This document shows, piece by piece, positions 34,110 through 42,394 of a DNA stretch of 64,000 nt. The stretch lies in the NCBI RefSeq assembly GCF_042682525.1, contig NZ_JBHUHP010000002.1:62001-126000 (forward strand). The letters run 5' to 3'. The position numbers were made by a program, and so were the translations under genes. The stretch comes from Blastococcus_B deserti (lineage in GTDB: Bacteria > Actinomycetota > Actinomycetes > Mycobacteriales > Geodermatophilaceae). Position 1 is the stretch's first letter, and each line of letters starts with the position of its first letter. The notes under the pieces were generated by a model. It saw only the letters and a list, made by a program, of their open reading frames with translations. It was not told where the DNA came from and searched no databases.

Positions 34110-34571
34110 TCAGCTGTCGGTGTAGCGGTCCCTTTCGACGACGTACTGGCCCGTGGCGGTGTTGGCGTCGACGAACTCCGGGAGCAGCGGTATCCGCACG
34201 GTCACGGTGACGCACACGGAGAACTCCTCCCCCGGCGCCAGCGTCGGCGAATAGCCGTCCGCGGTCTCGCAGTCCGCACCGGCCGGCGCGTAGGCCAGCC
34301 GCAGGTCGGCGACGTCGACCGACTGGTCCTCCACCGCCAGCTCCGCCGCCCTCAGCGCCCGCTCCTGACCGATCACCGGGTCCGGGGCGGTGGCGATCGC
34401 TCGCCCGGCCTCCCGGGCTGCGGCCGTGGAGGCGAACACACCGCGCTGCACCGCCGAGAAGCCCGCGACGATGTAGACCAGCGGCACGAAGACGACCAGC
34501 GCGACGAACACGAACTCCACCAGCGCCGAACCCCGCTCGTCGCCGCCCAACCGGGTCCGCAGCCAGCTCAC
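34110..34571 (-). CDS. TadE/TadG-like minor pilin (second)
   Basis: 153 residues. The N-terminus GGDERGSALVEFVFVALVVFVPLVYIV is the TadE-type class: a Glu at position +5 after a Gly-Ser in a short N-terminal hydrophobic helix. The exported part has two Cys (DCETADG, SVCVTV) and ends IPLLPEFVDANTATGQYVVE. GTG overlaps the previous gene stop (GTGA). Last gene of the Tad operon. A degraded copy of its last third lies at 39122-39345. Confidence 0.8.
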   Translation of the reverse strand: MSWLRTRLGGDERGSALVEFVFVALVVFVPLVYIVAGFSAVQRGVFASTAAAREAGRAIATAPDPVIGQERALRAAELAVEDQSVDVADLRLAYAPAGADCETADGYSPTLAPGEEFSVCVTVTVRIPLLPEFVDANTATGQYVVERDRYTDS

Positions 34572-34981
34572 GCGGCCTCCTTCACCGCGCGGCCGGTGAC
34601 CTCCAGCGGCAGCAGGTTGCCCAGCGCCGCCAGCAGCGCGGGCACCGCGCCGGTGCAGCGCACCACGACCAGCGTCAGCCCGGTGGCGTCGACCTCCTCG
34701 GCCGAGCTGCACGCCAGCCCCTCGGCGGTCTGCACCGAGGTCGCCCGGGCGACGATCTCCACCGTGTGCCCCGCCCCGGCCGCGGAGTCGACATCGGCGT
34801 TGGCGGCGTACCGCGCGCCGGCCTGCGCGCTCGCCGTCACCACGTTGCGCACGTGCACGTAGACCGCCACCTGCAGCACCGCCAGCAGGAGCGTCACGAT
34901 CAGCACCGACACCAGGACGAAGTCGACGACGGCGCTGCCCCGCTCGCTGTCGTCGTCGATCCGGACCGGTCGTCTAGCCAC
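34568..34981 (-). CDS. TadE-like minor pilin (first)
   Basis: 137 residues beginning DDDSERGSAVVDFVLVSVLIVTLLLAVLQ, a TadE-type helix, then VHVRNVVTASAQAGARYAAN and two exported Cys (LACSSAE, VVRCTG). It overlaps the upstream small gene by 8 bases and the next TadE-like gene by 4. Pseudopilins of this type help assemble Flp pili. A mutated fragment of this gene occurs at 41283-41376. Confidence 0.8.
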   Translation of the reverse strand: MARRPVRIDDDSERGSAVVDFVLVSVLIVTLLLAVLQVAVYVHVRNVVTASAQAGARYAANADVDSAAGAGHTVEIVARATSVQTAEGLACSSAEEVDATGLTLVVVRCTGAVPALLAALGNLLPLEVTGRAVKEAA

Positions 34982-35180
34982 CGCTCGTGACGGAGGTGAG
35001 GGCGTTGGTCACCGCGGCCACGATCGCCTCACGGAACGGGATCAAGATGGCCAGCACGAGGGCCGCCGTCATCACCGTGATCATCACCCAGCCGGGGACG
35101 TCGCCCCGTTCCGGATCCTCGCCGCGCACCCGCGCCGCGAAGGCCGCCAGTGCGGCGGTCAGGTACGCGAACCCGCGCAT
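34974..35180 (-). CDS. Small Flp-pilin-like membrane protein of the Tad locus
   Basis: 68 residues from ATG 35180, chosen because AAGGA lies at ideal spacing; an ATG twelve bases earlier is possible. A charged segment RGEDPERGDVPGWV is followed by one hydrophobic helix (MITVMTAALVLAILIPF core) and a Ser/Thr tail. Position between tadC and the TadE genes and the single-helix layout suggest the major pilin, but it lacks a classical G/E processing motif, so this is inference. Confidence 0.65.
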   Translation of the reverse strand: MRGFAYLTAALAAFAARVRGEDPERGDVPGWVMITVMTAALVLAILIPFREAIVAAVTNALTSVTSGG

Positions 35181-35203
35181 CGATCGTCCTTCCATCGGTC
35201 GTC

Positions 35204-36145
35204 TCACTGCGCCAGCGAGACGATGCTGATCAGCCCCGGGAACAGGGCGAAGAGAACGGTGACCGGGAGGACCAGGAAGACGACCGGCACCATCATGGCG
35301 ATCTCCTTCCGGCCGCCGGCCTCCAGCAGCCGGCGCTTGCCGGCCTCGCGGACGTCGGCGGCCTGGGCGCGCAGCACCTCGGCCAGTGGCGTGCCGCGCT
35401 CGATGGCGACCAGGAGGCCGTCGACGAACCGGGCCAGGGCGTCCAGCGACGTCCGGTCGGCGACCTCCTGGAGCGCGTCGACCAGCGGCACGCCCGCGCG
35501 GGCGCGGCCCAGCGCGTCGCCGAGCTCGCCGGCCAGCTCACCGCCGGAGAGCCGTGTCACCCGGGCGATCGCGGCGGTGGGGCTCTCCCCCGCGGTGACG
35601 GCGAGGGCGAGCAGCTCGGCGACGACGGGGAACTCGGCCAGCAGCAGCTCCTCACGGCGCTGCACCTGCTGGGTGAGCCACCAGTCCCGCCCGAGCACGC
35701 CGCCCAGCAGACCGGCCACGCACAGCAACCCGGCCGACAGCACGTTCACGCCGCCTGCGGCGACCGAGCCGACCGCCGCCACCACCGCGGCGCCGAGCAG
35801 CCCGAGCCCGCCCCACACCACCTGCTCGACGCGGAAGTCCTCGACCGTGGCGTCGCCGCCCAGCGCGTCCAGCCGCCGACGGACGGCGGCCCGCCCGCCG
35901 AGCATCCGGTCGACCAGCCGCGCGCCGTCGCCCATCGCCGGCCCGAACACGCGGCGGACGGCGGCCAGCAGGCCGGGCTCGGTCGCCGTGCCCAGCAGCC
36001 GCGACGGCGGTGGGGTGTCGTGGACGTAGGGGGCGAGCCGGTCGACCAGCCGCACTGAGCGAAACGGCGGCGCGTAGGTCAGCACCAGCACCAGACCGGT
36101 CGCCGCGACCAGCCCGAGCAGCATCCCCGTCAGCCCGGCACTCAC
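35204..36145 (-). CDS. tadC: Tad pilus inner-membrane protein TadC
   Basis: 313 residues from GTG 36145, overlapping tadB by GTGA. Membrane helices lie at the N-terminus and about 125-165, then a cytoplasmic T2SSF domain with EFPVVAELLALAVTAGESPTAAI and GTPLAEVLRAQAADVREAGKRRLLEAGGRKEI, and a final helix (MMVPVVFLVLPVTVLFALFPG). Pairs with TadB as the platform of the Flp pilus machine. Confidence 0.87.
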   Translation of the reverse strand: MSAGLTGMLLGLVAATGLVLVLTYAPPFRSVRLVDRLAPYVHDTPPPSRLLGTATEPGLLAAVRRVFGPAMGDGARLVDRMLGGRAAVRRRLDALGGDATVEDFRVEQVVWGGLGLLGAAVVAAVGSVAAGGVNVLSAGLLCVAGLLGGVLGRDWWLTQQVQRREELLLAEFPVVAELLALAVTAGESPTAAIARVTRLSGGELAGELGDALGRARAGVPLVDALQEVADRTSLDALARFVDGLLVAIERGTPLAEVLRAQAADVREAGKRRLLEAGGRKEIAMMVPVVFLVLPVTVLFALFPGLISIVSLAQ

Positions 36146-37005
36146 TGCAGCACCCGCACGTCCTCGGGCAGCCGCCCGATCCGCAGCATGAGCCGGTAGG
36201 CGACCACGCAGACCGCTCCCCCGACGAGCAGGATCGCGGTGCCGAGCGGCGAGTCGTAGGCGGCCAGCGTCGTCGACTGCGTGGCCAGCAGGAGCAGGAC
36301 CACCCATGGCGCCGCAACGGCCAGCCGCGCCGCGGACACGACCCAGCCCTGCCGGGTCTCCAGCTCGGCCCGCGCGCGGGCGTCCTCGCGGAGGAAGGTC
36401 GCGAGCGTCCGCAGCACCCGCCCCAGGTCGGTGCCGCCCACCTCGCGCGCGACCCGCAGCGTCTCGACGATCCGGTCGCCGACCGGGTCGGCGAGGTCGT
36501 CCTTGAGCCGGTCGAGACAGGCGCTGAACCGGCCGGTGGAACGGTACTCGGCGGCGAACCGGGCGAAAGGCGGCCGCAGCACGTCCGGTCCCCGGGTGGA
36601 CAGCGTCGACAGCGCCTCGGGCAGCGACATGCCCGCGCGGACGGCCGACGCCAGGTTGTCGACCACCTCCGGCCACACCTCGCGGAGGTCGGCCTTGCGG
36701 CGGGCGGCCAGCCGGCGCACCTGCACGTGGGGCAGGGCGAAGCCGAACAGCCCGAAGACCAGGCTCACCGTGACCGTGCTCGTGCTGAGCAGGACGACGA
36801 CCAGCACGAGCAGCCCGAGCCCGACCTGCAGGGCCAGCAGCTGCGCGGCGTTGATGCCGGTCAGCCCCGCCTCGGCCAGCAGGAGCGCGCGTCGCCCCGG
36901 GCGCCGGGGATCGGTCCGCCGCCGGGGCGCCCGCGACCCGCTGCGCCAGATCAGCAGCAGACCCACGCCCAGGAGCAGTCCCAGCAGCGCACCCGAACCG
37001 ATCAC
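36142..37005 (-). CDS. tadB: Tad pilus inner-membrane protein TadB
   Basis: 287 residues. N-terminal helix, then helices around 55-95, a T2SSF domain with VWPEVVDNLASAVRAGMSLPEAL and REVGGTDLGRVLRTLATFLREDAR, and two C-terminal helices. It overlaps tadA upstream and tadC downstream by GTGA on both sides. Confidence 0.88.
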   Translation of the reverse strand: MIGSGALLGLLLGVGLLLIWRSGSRAPRRRTDPRRPGRRALLLAEAGLTGINAAQLLALQVGLGLLVLVVVLLSTSTVTVSLVFGLFGFALPHVQVRRLAARRKADLREVWPEVVDNLASAVRAGMSLPEALSTLSTRGPDVLRPPFARFAAEYRSTGRFSACLDRLKDDLADPVGDRIVETLRVAREVGGTDLGRVLRTLATFLREDARARAELETRQGWVVSAARLAVAAPWVVLLLLATQSTTLAAYDSPLGTAILLVGGAVCVVAYRLMLRIGRLPEDVRVLQ

Positions 37006-38222
37006 GACAGCAGCCCGGCGAGGTCGAAGCCGGCGGCGGCGAACCGGTCGGGGTGGGGCGGATAGCCCTCGGCCCGCACCAGCCGCCCCTCATGGGTGGT
37101 GAACACGTCGGCGGTCTCGATGACGCCGTTCTCCGCGCGGCCCGGCAGCGCCACGATCTCGCGCACGCGCCGCCGGCCGTCGGCGTCGGTGCCCACGTGC
37201 ACGACGAGGTCGACGCTGGCGGCCACCGTCGGGACGACGAACGCGGTGCCGATGTTCTCGCCGGCCAGCAGCGGCAGGGTGCACATCTTCACCACGGCCT
37301 CGCGGGCGCTGTTGGCGTGCAGCGTGCACATGCCCGGCAGCCCGGAGTTCAGCGCGATGAGCAGGTCCAGGCACTCCTCCTGGCGCACCTCGCCCACCAC
37401 GATGCGCGAGGGCCGCATCCGCAGCGCCTCCTTGACGAGCCGGCGCAGCGGTATCTCGCCGGCGCCCTCCAGGTTGGCCTGCCGGGTCTGCATCGAGACG
37501 ACGTCGGGCAGCGGCACCCGCAGCTCGAAGACCTCCTCGCAGGTGATGACCCGCTCGCGCGCCGGGACCGCCGCGCACAGGCAGTTCAGCAGCGTGGTCT
37601 TCCCGGCCTGGGTGCCGCCGGAGACCAGCACGTTGAGCCCGGAGGCGACCGCGGCCTCCAGGAAGCGGGCCGCCTGGGCGGTGATCGTGCCGAGGCCCAC
37701 GAGCTCGTCGAGCGAGTGCGCCTGCAGCACGAACTTGCGGATGTTGACCGCCATGTGGCGGCGGGTGATGTCGGGGATGACGACGTGCAGCCGGGACCCG
37801 TCGGGCAGCGTCGCGTCGACGAACGGGGTGGACATGTCGATCCGCCGTCCCGACGTGCGCAGCATCCGCTCCACCAGGTCGGCCAGCTCGCCGGGCGCGA
37901 GGATCGTCGTGGTCAGCTCCGACCGGCCGCGCCGGGCGACGAACACCCGGCCCGGCTCGTTCACCCAGATCTCCTCGATCTCCGGGTCGTCGAGGTAGCG
38001 CTGCAGCGGACCGAACCCGGCCACCCGGGCGAGCACGTCGCGGACGACGGACTCGGGGTCGGCGATCGGCGGCAGCGCCGAGGTCAGCGAGCGCTCGGAG
38101 TAGTCGGCGACGACGTCGCGCACCAGCACCCGAACCGGCCCGGGATCGGTGAACGGATCCAGACCCCGACGCCGGATGAGCTCACGGACCTCGCCGTCCA
38201 CGACGTCCAGAGCGGTCGGCAC
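37002..38222 (-). CDS. tadA: Tad pilus assembly ATPase (CpaF/TadA)
   Basis: 406 residues. Walker A GGTQAGKTTLLN, Asp box ITCEEVFELRV, Walker B RIVVGEVRQEECLDLL and His box TLHANS are in the usual order of secretion ATPases. The N-terminal domain includes SERSLTSALPPIADPESV and GPLQRYLDDPEIEEIWVNEP. Start GTG 38222 with a G-run upstream. It is the first gene of the operon; TadZ/CpaE-like, RcpC-like and prepilin peptidase genes are not present in the window. Confidence 0.92.
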   Translation of the reverse strand: MPTALDVVDGEVRELIRRRGLDPFTDPGPVRVLVRDVVADYSERSLTSALPPIADPESVVRDVLARVAGFGPLQRYLDDPEIEEIWVNEPGRVFVARRGRSELTTTILAPGELADLVERMLRTSGRRIDMSTPFVDATLPDGSRLHVVIPDITRRHMAVNIRKFVLQAHSLDELVGLGTITAQAARFLEAAVASGLNVLVSGGTQAGKTTLLNCLCAAVPARERVITCEEVFELRVPLPDVVSMQTRQANLEGAGEIPLRRLVKEALRMRPSRIVVGEVRQEECLDLLIALNSGLPGMCTLHANSAREAVVKMCTLPLLAGENIGTAFVVPTVAASVDLVVHVGTDADGRRRVREIVALPGRAENGVIETADVFTTHEGRLVRAEGYPPHPDRFAAAGFDLAGLLS

Positions 38223-38717
38223 AGCACCCCCGTCGAGCCCGGTTCATGATCGGCAGATCGCTGGCGACTGTAAGGAAACGGAGGGGTCCGCGAAGCCCGG
38301 AACAGCCCTTCTGTGGACAACGCGACCCTGCGTGACCACCACGACCACTCGGTCGGGTGAACACCCACCCGGCGCGACGGCCCAGCCCAGGAACAGGGAC
38401 GACCGACGCCCGCGGCGACATGACGTCACCTCCCGACGCCAGGGCATGTCGACACGCGGGCCGACGGTCACGTTGCCGCGCGGATCCCGGAGGGGGGACC
38501 GGCGGCTGCGCCCGTCATCGGCGCCTACGTCGACGAGGCGGTGTCCCGGGATTGATAGCACGCCGGGCGAGCTACTCCCCGGAGCCGGCTACTTCCGACG
38601 CCGGGCTCGCGCGACCAGCGCCCTCCGGCCTCGCAACGGAGCATCTGTACGACCGGCGCCGTCCAGAGGACCCTGCCGCATGCACAGAGCCGGACGCTGC
38701 GTTGCGAGGAGACGGAT
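38223..38717. other. Intergenic gap between tadA and the next gene
   Basis: About 495 bases between divergent genes. No frame here has a ribosome site and consistent coding composition. It must contain the tad operon promoter on the minus strand and that of the membrane protein on the plus strand, but I see no convincing -35/-10 pairs. Confidence 0.4.
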
Positions 38718-39098
38718 ATGGCCAAGGCCGCGCTGGGGATGTCGAAGCAGGCGCTGGTGAACGTGCTGACCGGGAGCGCTGCCCTGTTCGGGGTCACCGG
38801 CCTCCTGGCGCCTCGGGCCCTGGAGGTGACCTACGCCGTCCCCCCGTCGCCGTACACCACGCAGCTGCTGCGCCTGTTCGGCAGCCGGATGCTGGCCATC
38901 GCCGCGTGGTCCTTCACCGCGCGGACGAAGGAGGAGACCGACCGGGTGCTGACCGTCGCGGCGGCGGTGAACCTCGTCGACGTGCTGACCGCACTCGCAG
39001 CGGCGCGCGCCACGGGTATGACCACCGCGGGTCGGGCCGCGGCGACCAGCGGCGTCTTCGCCGCCCTGGCCTTCGCCGTCCGCTCGCTGGAGGACTGA
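38718..39098 (+). CDS. Small multi-helix membrane protein
   Basis: 126 residues. AGGAG precedes the ATG at good spacing. Three to four hydrophobic segments (NVLTGSAALFGVTGLLAPRAL; QLLRLFGSRMLAIAAWSF; VLTVAAAVNLVDVLTALAA; AAATSGVFAALAFAV) in a DUF4267-like pattern. Function unknown. It stands at the edge of the fragment graveyard. Confidence 0.65.
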   Translation: MAKAALGMSKQALVNVLTGSAALFGVTGLLAPRALEVTYAVPPSPYTTQLLRLFGSRMLAIAAWSFTARTKEETDRVLTVAAAVNLVDVLTALAAARATGMTTAGRAAATSGVFAALAFAVRSLED

Positions 39099-39121
39099 GT
39101 CCTCGTCTCGGCCGTCGGGCG

Positions 39122-39345
39122 CTCAGCCGTCGACGTAGTGGTCGCGCTCGACGACGAACCGTCCGGTCGCGGTGTTGGCGTCGACGAACTCCGGGAGCAG
39201 CGGGATCCACGCGGTCACGGTGGCGCTCCTCCCCCGGTGCCAGCGTCGGCGGGCAGCCACCGCTGGTCTCGCACTCGGCACCGGCCGGCGCGCAGGCCGG
39301 CCGGAGGTCGGTGACATCGACCTCCGGCTGGACTCCACCGCCGGA
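39122..39345 (-). pseudogene. Remnant of a TadE-like gene (C-terminal third)
   Basis: Nucleotide-level copy of 34111-34340, the 3' part of the second TadE-like gene. The minus-strand peptide IPLLPEFVDANTATG is identical, followed by RFVVERDHYVDG in place of QYVVERDRYTDS. A deletion of roughly a dozen bases near 39220 breaks the frame and the upstream part dissolves. No start or N-terminal pilin helix is left. Confidence 0.8.
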
Positions 39346-39639
39346 TCCGCCGCCGCAGCTAACGCGGATGACTGCAGACGCCGTGCTCGACCGGACAGAG
39401 CGACCGGTCCCCTCGCCGACGGCGCAGTAGCGGGCGAGCTCACGGCAGGTCGCGAGGACCCACGGTCGGCGTCGTCGGCGGATACGGCGGCTGGCGGAAC
39501 TGCCCAGCCGAGGCTCGAGCGGTCACGGCCGCAGCGACGCCCACAGGCAGCACCTCCCGGCTGGACAGTGACGACGACGCGCCGCGAGTGCCCGCACCTG
39601 CTCAAGGCCCGCCGGCTGTTCTCCCCCACCGATCGCAAC

Positions 39640-39872
39640 GAGATGGCTCCGCCCGGGGGGGCGCGGACGCCGCTCTGGACAGCGACCTCCTGGAGGCGGA
39701 GCGGCGGGACGCGCTGCTCGCGGCCCTGGCCGAGCTGACGGATCGACAGCGGAACCTGCTCCTGCTGCCGCTCGACGAACCGCCGCTGTCCTATGACGAG
39801 ATAAGCGTGCGCCGACCGGCATTGCACGGCCGGCAGTTCGAGACCACTGGGCGACCACGGCATCGCCCTGCT
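39640..39872 (+). pseudogene. Remnant of a sigma-70-family factor (region 4)
   Basis: The plus strand reads LLEAERRDALLAALAELTDRQ then RNLLLLPLDEPPLSYDEISVR, the typical region-4 opening of an actinobacterial sigma-70/ECF-like factor (ALxxLPxRQRxLLxLLxxDPPxSYxEIS). After that, frameshifts scramble the expected GS-x-GPTRGR recognition helix, though HGRQFETTGRPRHR still echoes it. No complete gene. Confidence 0.65.
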
Positions 39873-39965
39873 GCGGACGACGGACTCCGGATCAGCGATC
39901 GGCGGCAGCACCGAAATCAGCGAGCGCTCGGAGCAGTCGACGACGACGTCGCGCACCAGCACCGC
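39873..39965 (-). pseudogene. Remnant of tadA (N-terminal segment)
   Basis: Near-copy of 38047-38131 within tadA. The minus-strand peptide VLVRDVVVDCSERSLISVLP then PIADPESVVR corresponds to VLVRDVVADYSERSLTSALP / PIADPESVVR of the intact ATPase. It joins directly to the sigma-factor remnant, which runs on the opposite strand. Confidence 0.82.
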
Positions 39966-40210
39966 CTCCGGAATGCGGAAGGGACGCCGTCGCTCCCTGC
40001 AGCCGTGTGGGCGGATCGTCGCCGCCCGACGGGTACGACGCACTCGACGTGCAGAGAGGACGCGACCGCACTGGGAGACGGACACGCCGAAGTCTCGAAA
40101 GATTATCCGAATGGGTGAACCGCAATCCGGTGGACGCCGAACGGATGGTGCACATCGAGCCCAGGTGTGTGGCCCTCCGGACGAACGTCCACCTCTCGTA
40201 GGAGCACACC

Positions 40211-40855
40211 ATGCGGACCCGAACCCTCCTCGTCACACTGGCCGGTGCAGCGCTGCTGCCGGCCTTCGCCACCCCAGCGCTCGGTGCAGCGCCCACCATC
40301 GGGAACTTCGGAGCGGTACTCGCCCCGGTACCCCACGACCCATCGGCCGACGCCGGCTCCGAGGTCAGCGGCCATGCCCGGGTGATCACGGTGGACGACC
40401 GGGCCACGGTCGTCGTGACCGCCCGGGGACTCAGCCCCAACCTCCCGCATGTCATGCACATCCACGGTGACCTGCAGGCGCACAACGAGTGCCCCGGCCC
40501 GGAGGCCAGGGACGACCTGGTCGCCGACGGGCTGATCGAGACGGCCGAAGGCCTGGACGACTACGGGCCGATCGATGTCACCTTCAGCACCCGAGGTGAC
40601 ACCAGCCCGGCCTCGGCCCTCGCACTGGACCGTGCCCCGGTGGCCAACCAGGGGGGGACCCTCGTCTACTCCCGCAACATCCCGATCCCCACGGACGTTC
40701 GGCAGAACCTGGACGACCTGCACATCGTCGTCCACGGTGCCGACGTCGACGGTGACGGGCAGTACGGCGGGCGCACCACGGCCCTGGGCGTGCCGATCGA
40801 GGCCGAACTGCCGGTCGCCTGCGGCGAACTGGACGGACGTTTCGTGGGCCACTGA
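40211..40855 (+). CDS. Secreted CHRD-domain protein (no anchor)
   Basis: 214 residues; AGGAG six bases before ATG. Signal peptide LLVTLAGAALLPAFATPALG with cleavage near GA/APT. The CHRD-type domain has LPHVMHIHGDLQAHNECPGP, VTFSTRGDTSPASALALDRAP and HIVVHGADVDGDGQYGG, parallel to the anchored protein at 27884-28678, but the chain ends ELPVACGELDGRFVGH without sorting signal. It is intact although remnants lie on both sides. Confidence 0.8.
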   Translation: MRTRTLLVTLAGAALLPAFATPALGAAPTIGNFGAVLAPVPHDPSADAGSEVSGHARVITVDDRATVVVTARGLSPNLPHVMHIHGDLQAHNECPGPEARDDLVADGLIETAEGLDDYGPIDVTFSTRGDTSPASALALDRAPVANQGGTLVYSRNIPIPTDVRQNLDDLHIVVHGADVDGDGQYGGRTTALGVPIEAELPVACGELDGRFVGH

Positions 40856-40933
40856 CAGCCCAGCCGCCTCAGTGCCGATCGCACGGATCAACTTCCTGCA
40901 ACGGGGGGACCGGCGCGTGCGGCGGGCTGGCAC

Positions 40934-40975
40934 GGGCAGCGCCCCGGTGGACGACGACGTCCTCCGGGGCGCTGC
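40934..40975 (+). terminator. 13-bp hairpin downstream of the CHRD gene
   Basis: Positions 40934-40946 and 40963-40975 are exact reverse complements (GGCAGCGCCCCGG arm) with a 16-base loop, 78 bases past the CHRD stop. Probable terminator. Confidence 0.5.
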
Positions 40976-41051
40976 CTGGTGTGGCGCGGTCGGCCCTCGC
41001 CGACATCGCCTCCGCGTTCTTTCCCGGATGCGGGTCGACGGCGGGGGTGAA

Positions 41052-41282
41052 CGGAGCGCCGCCGTGCCTTCGCTGGTCATGGTCACTGCGGCGGTGATCG
41101 CCGGCATCGGCTACGGGCTCCTTCCCCCGCTGGTTCCGCTGGTTCAGCGCGGCGATGCTGTGCCCCTGGTCGTCGCCCTCACTCCCGTCGGGCCGTCAGG
41201 GTGGCTGGGCTTCCCGCCCGGTAGGAGGTCTGCCGTAACAGGCGGACGCCGAGCACGGCCCAGCAGAACCCAGCGCGATCGG
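41052..41282. pseudogene. Degenerate duplicate of the convergent gene ends at 43.6-43.9 kb
   Basis: This block copies about 43576-43882: the C-terminal part of the membrane protein at 43144-43818 and the last codons of the opposite-strand gene 43815-44378. About 70 bases corresponding to 43744-43810 are deleted and several single-base changes break both frames (TAG stop region changed, GTAACAG for GTAGCAG). Confidence 0.82.
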
Positions 41283-41376
41283 ACGTCGGCACTGGCGGCG
41301 CAGCGGGAACTGGTCCGGGCGCCGGCCGTCACCACGTTCCACACGTGCACGTGGACCGCCACGCCGGAGCGCCGCC
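41283..41376 (-). pseudogene. Remnant of the first TadE-like gene
   Basis: Matches 34787-34876. The minus-strand peptide VAVHVHVWNVVTAGARTSSR with CAASADV resembles VAVYVHVRNVVTASAQAGAR and YAANADV of the intact TadE-like protein. It abuts the preceding remnant without spacer. Confidence 0.72.
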
Positions 41377-41478
41377 GCCCCCGCTGCGCCCGGCATCCGC
41401 ACCCGCGGTTGAAGGCCGCGGCGGAGCGACCGTCGTCCTGGCCCGGTTCCCACGCCCTGGGGAGCCTGTCCCGCTTTC

Positions 41479-41787
41479 TCAGCCGCCGACAGACGGTGCC
41501 ATCTGCCAGGTGATGACCGGGCCCGCGCCGAGGAACTGGGAGGGCTGGGACATCAGCGGCACGAGCAGCCGCTGCAGGTGCGGGACCAGCACCCGTTGGC
41601 CCGCGCGGCTGGACTCGACGCCGTCCCAGAGGTTCAGCACGAATCGCCGCCCCTCACCGAGGTCGACGCCGATGCTCCCCTCCGCTCCGGGCTGGGCGGC
41701 GTGCAACTGGTCGAACTCCTCCAGGCGGTCGGCCGCGGCGGCGAGCTTCTCGGGGTCGTAGGTGTTGACCCGCAGGATTGCGTACAT
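41479..41787 (-). CDS. Small ABM-like (dimeric alpha-beta barrel) protein
   Basis: 102 residues: YAILRVNTYDPEKLAAAADRLEEFDQLHAAQPG then SIGVDLGEGRRFVLNLWDG and a C-terminal helix. This beta-alpha-beta arrangement resembles antibiotic-biosynthesis-monooxygenase-type ferredoxin folds. It lies 30 bases downstream of the FMN reductase gene on the same strand, so the pair is probably cotranscribed under MarR control. Confidence 0.65.
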   Translation of the reverse strand: MYAILRVNTYDPEKLAAAADRLEEFDQLHAAQPGAEGSIGVDLGEGRRFVLNLWDGVESSRAGQRVLVPHLQRLLVPLMSQPSQFLGAGPVITWQMAPSVGG

Positions 41788-41817
41788 CGCTGTCTCCTCT
41801 CCTGATCGGTCGGCGGG

Positions 41818-42381
41818 TCAGGCCGGCAGCAGGTCGGGCTCCGCCGATCCCGAAGGTGCGGTGCGGACGTCGAGCACGGAGCCGAGCACGTCGGCGAGCT
41901 GCCCCACGACCTCCGGGTCCACCGGCTCGGCCAGGCGCCGGTGCGCCCCGGCGACGGACAGCCCGGCCGGCAGAACCTGGGCACCGATCCGGTGGAGCAC
42001 CGTGCGCAGGTGGTCGGCGGCCCGGACGGCGCCGAATCGACTGGGCGACGCCGACAGGACCAGCACCGGCTTGCGCTGCAGCACCGACTCCCCGTGCGGG
42101 CGGGAGAGCCAGTCGACGGCATTGCCGAGTACGCCCGGCACCGTGCCGTTGTACTCGGGCGTCACGAACACCACCACGTCCGCGACAGCCACGGCACCTC
42201 GCAGGGCGGTCACGGCCGAGGGGATGCCCGTCGCCTCCACGTCGGCGTCGTAGAACGGCAGAGCTGCCAGGTCGCTGACGACGGTCACCTGATCGTCGGG
42301 ACGGACGTCGCGGACGAGCCGCGCCAGCCGCGTGTTGAACGAACCCCGTCGGGTCGAGCCCGAGATCACCAGCAGTTCCAT
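41818..42381 (-). CDS. NADPH-dependent FMN reductase (flavodoxin-fold)
   Basis: 187 residues with the phosphate-binding loop SGSTRRGSFNTRLAR (8-22) and FVTPEYNGTVPGVLGNAVDWLSR, the standard motifs of SsuE/ArsH/quinone-reductase-type NADPH:FMN oxidoreductases. It reduces FMN, quinones, chromate or azo compounds depending on the member. Divergent from a MarR-family regulator across an operator-like inverted repeat. Confidence 0.88.
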   Translation of the reverse strand: MELLVISGSTRRGSFNTRLARLVRDVRPDDQVTVVSDLAALPFYDADVEATGIPSAVTALRGAVAVADVVVFVTPEYNGTVPGVLGNAVDWLSRPHGESVLQRKPVLVLSASPSRFGAVRAADHLRTVLHRIGAQVLPAGLSVAGAHRRLAEPVDPEVVGQLADVLGSVLDVRTAPSGSAEPDLLPA

Positions 42382-42394
42382 GTCCGCCTCCTCG

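Noticed and set aside
39123..40085. A 320-codon minus-strand frame as a real gene
   Set aside because: It only strings together the tadA and TadE remnants with unrelated sequence between them; no ribosome site and no continuous domain.
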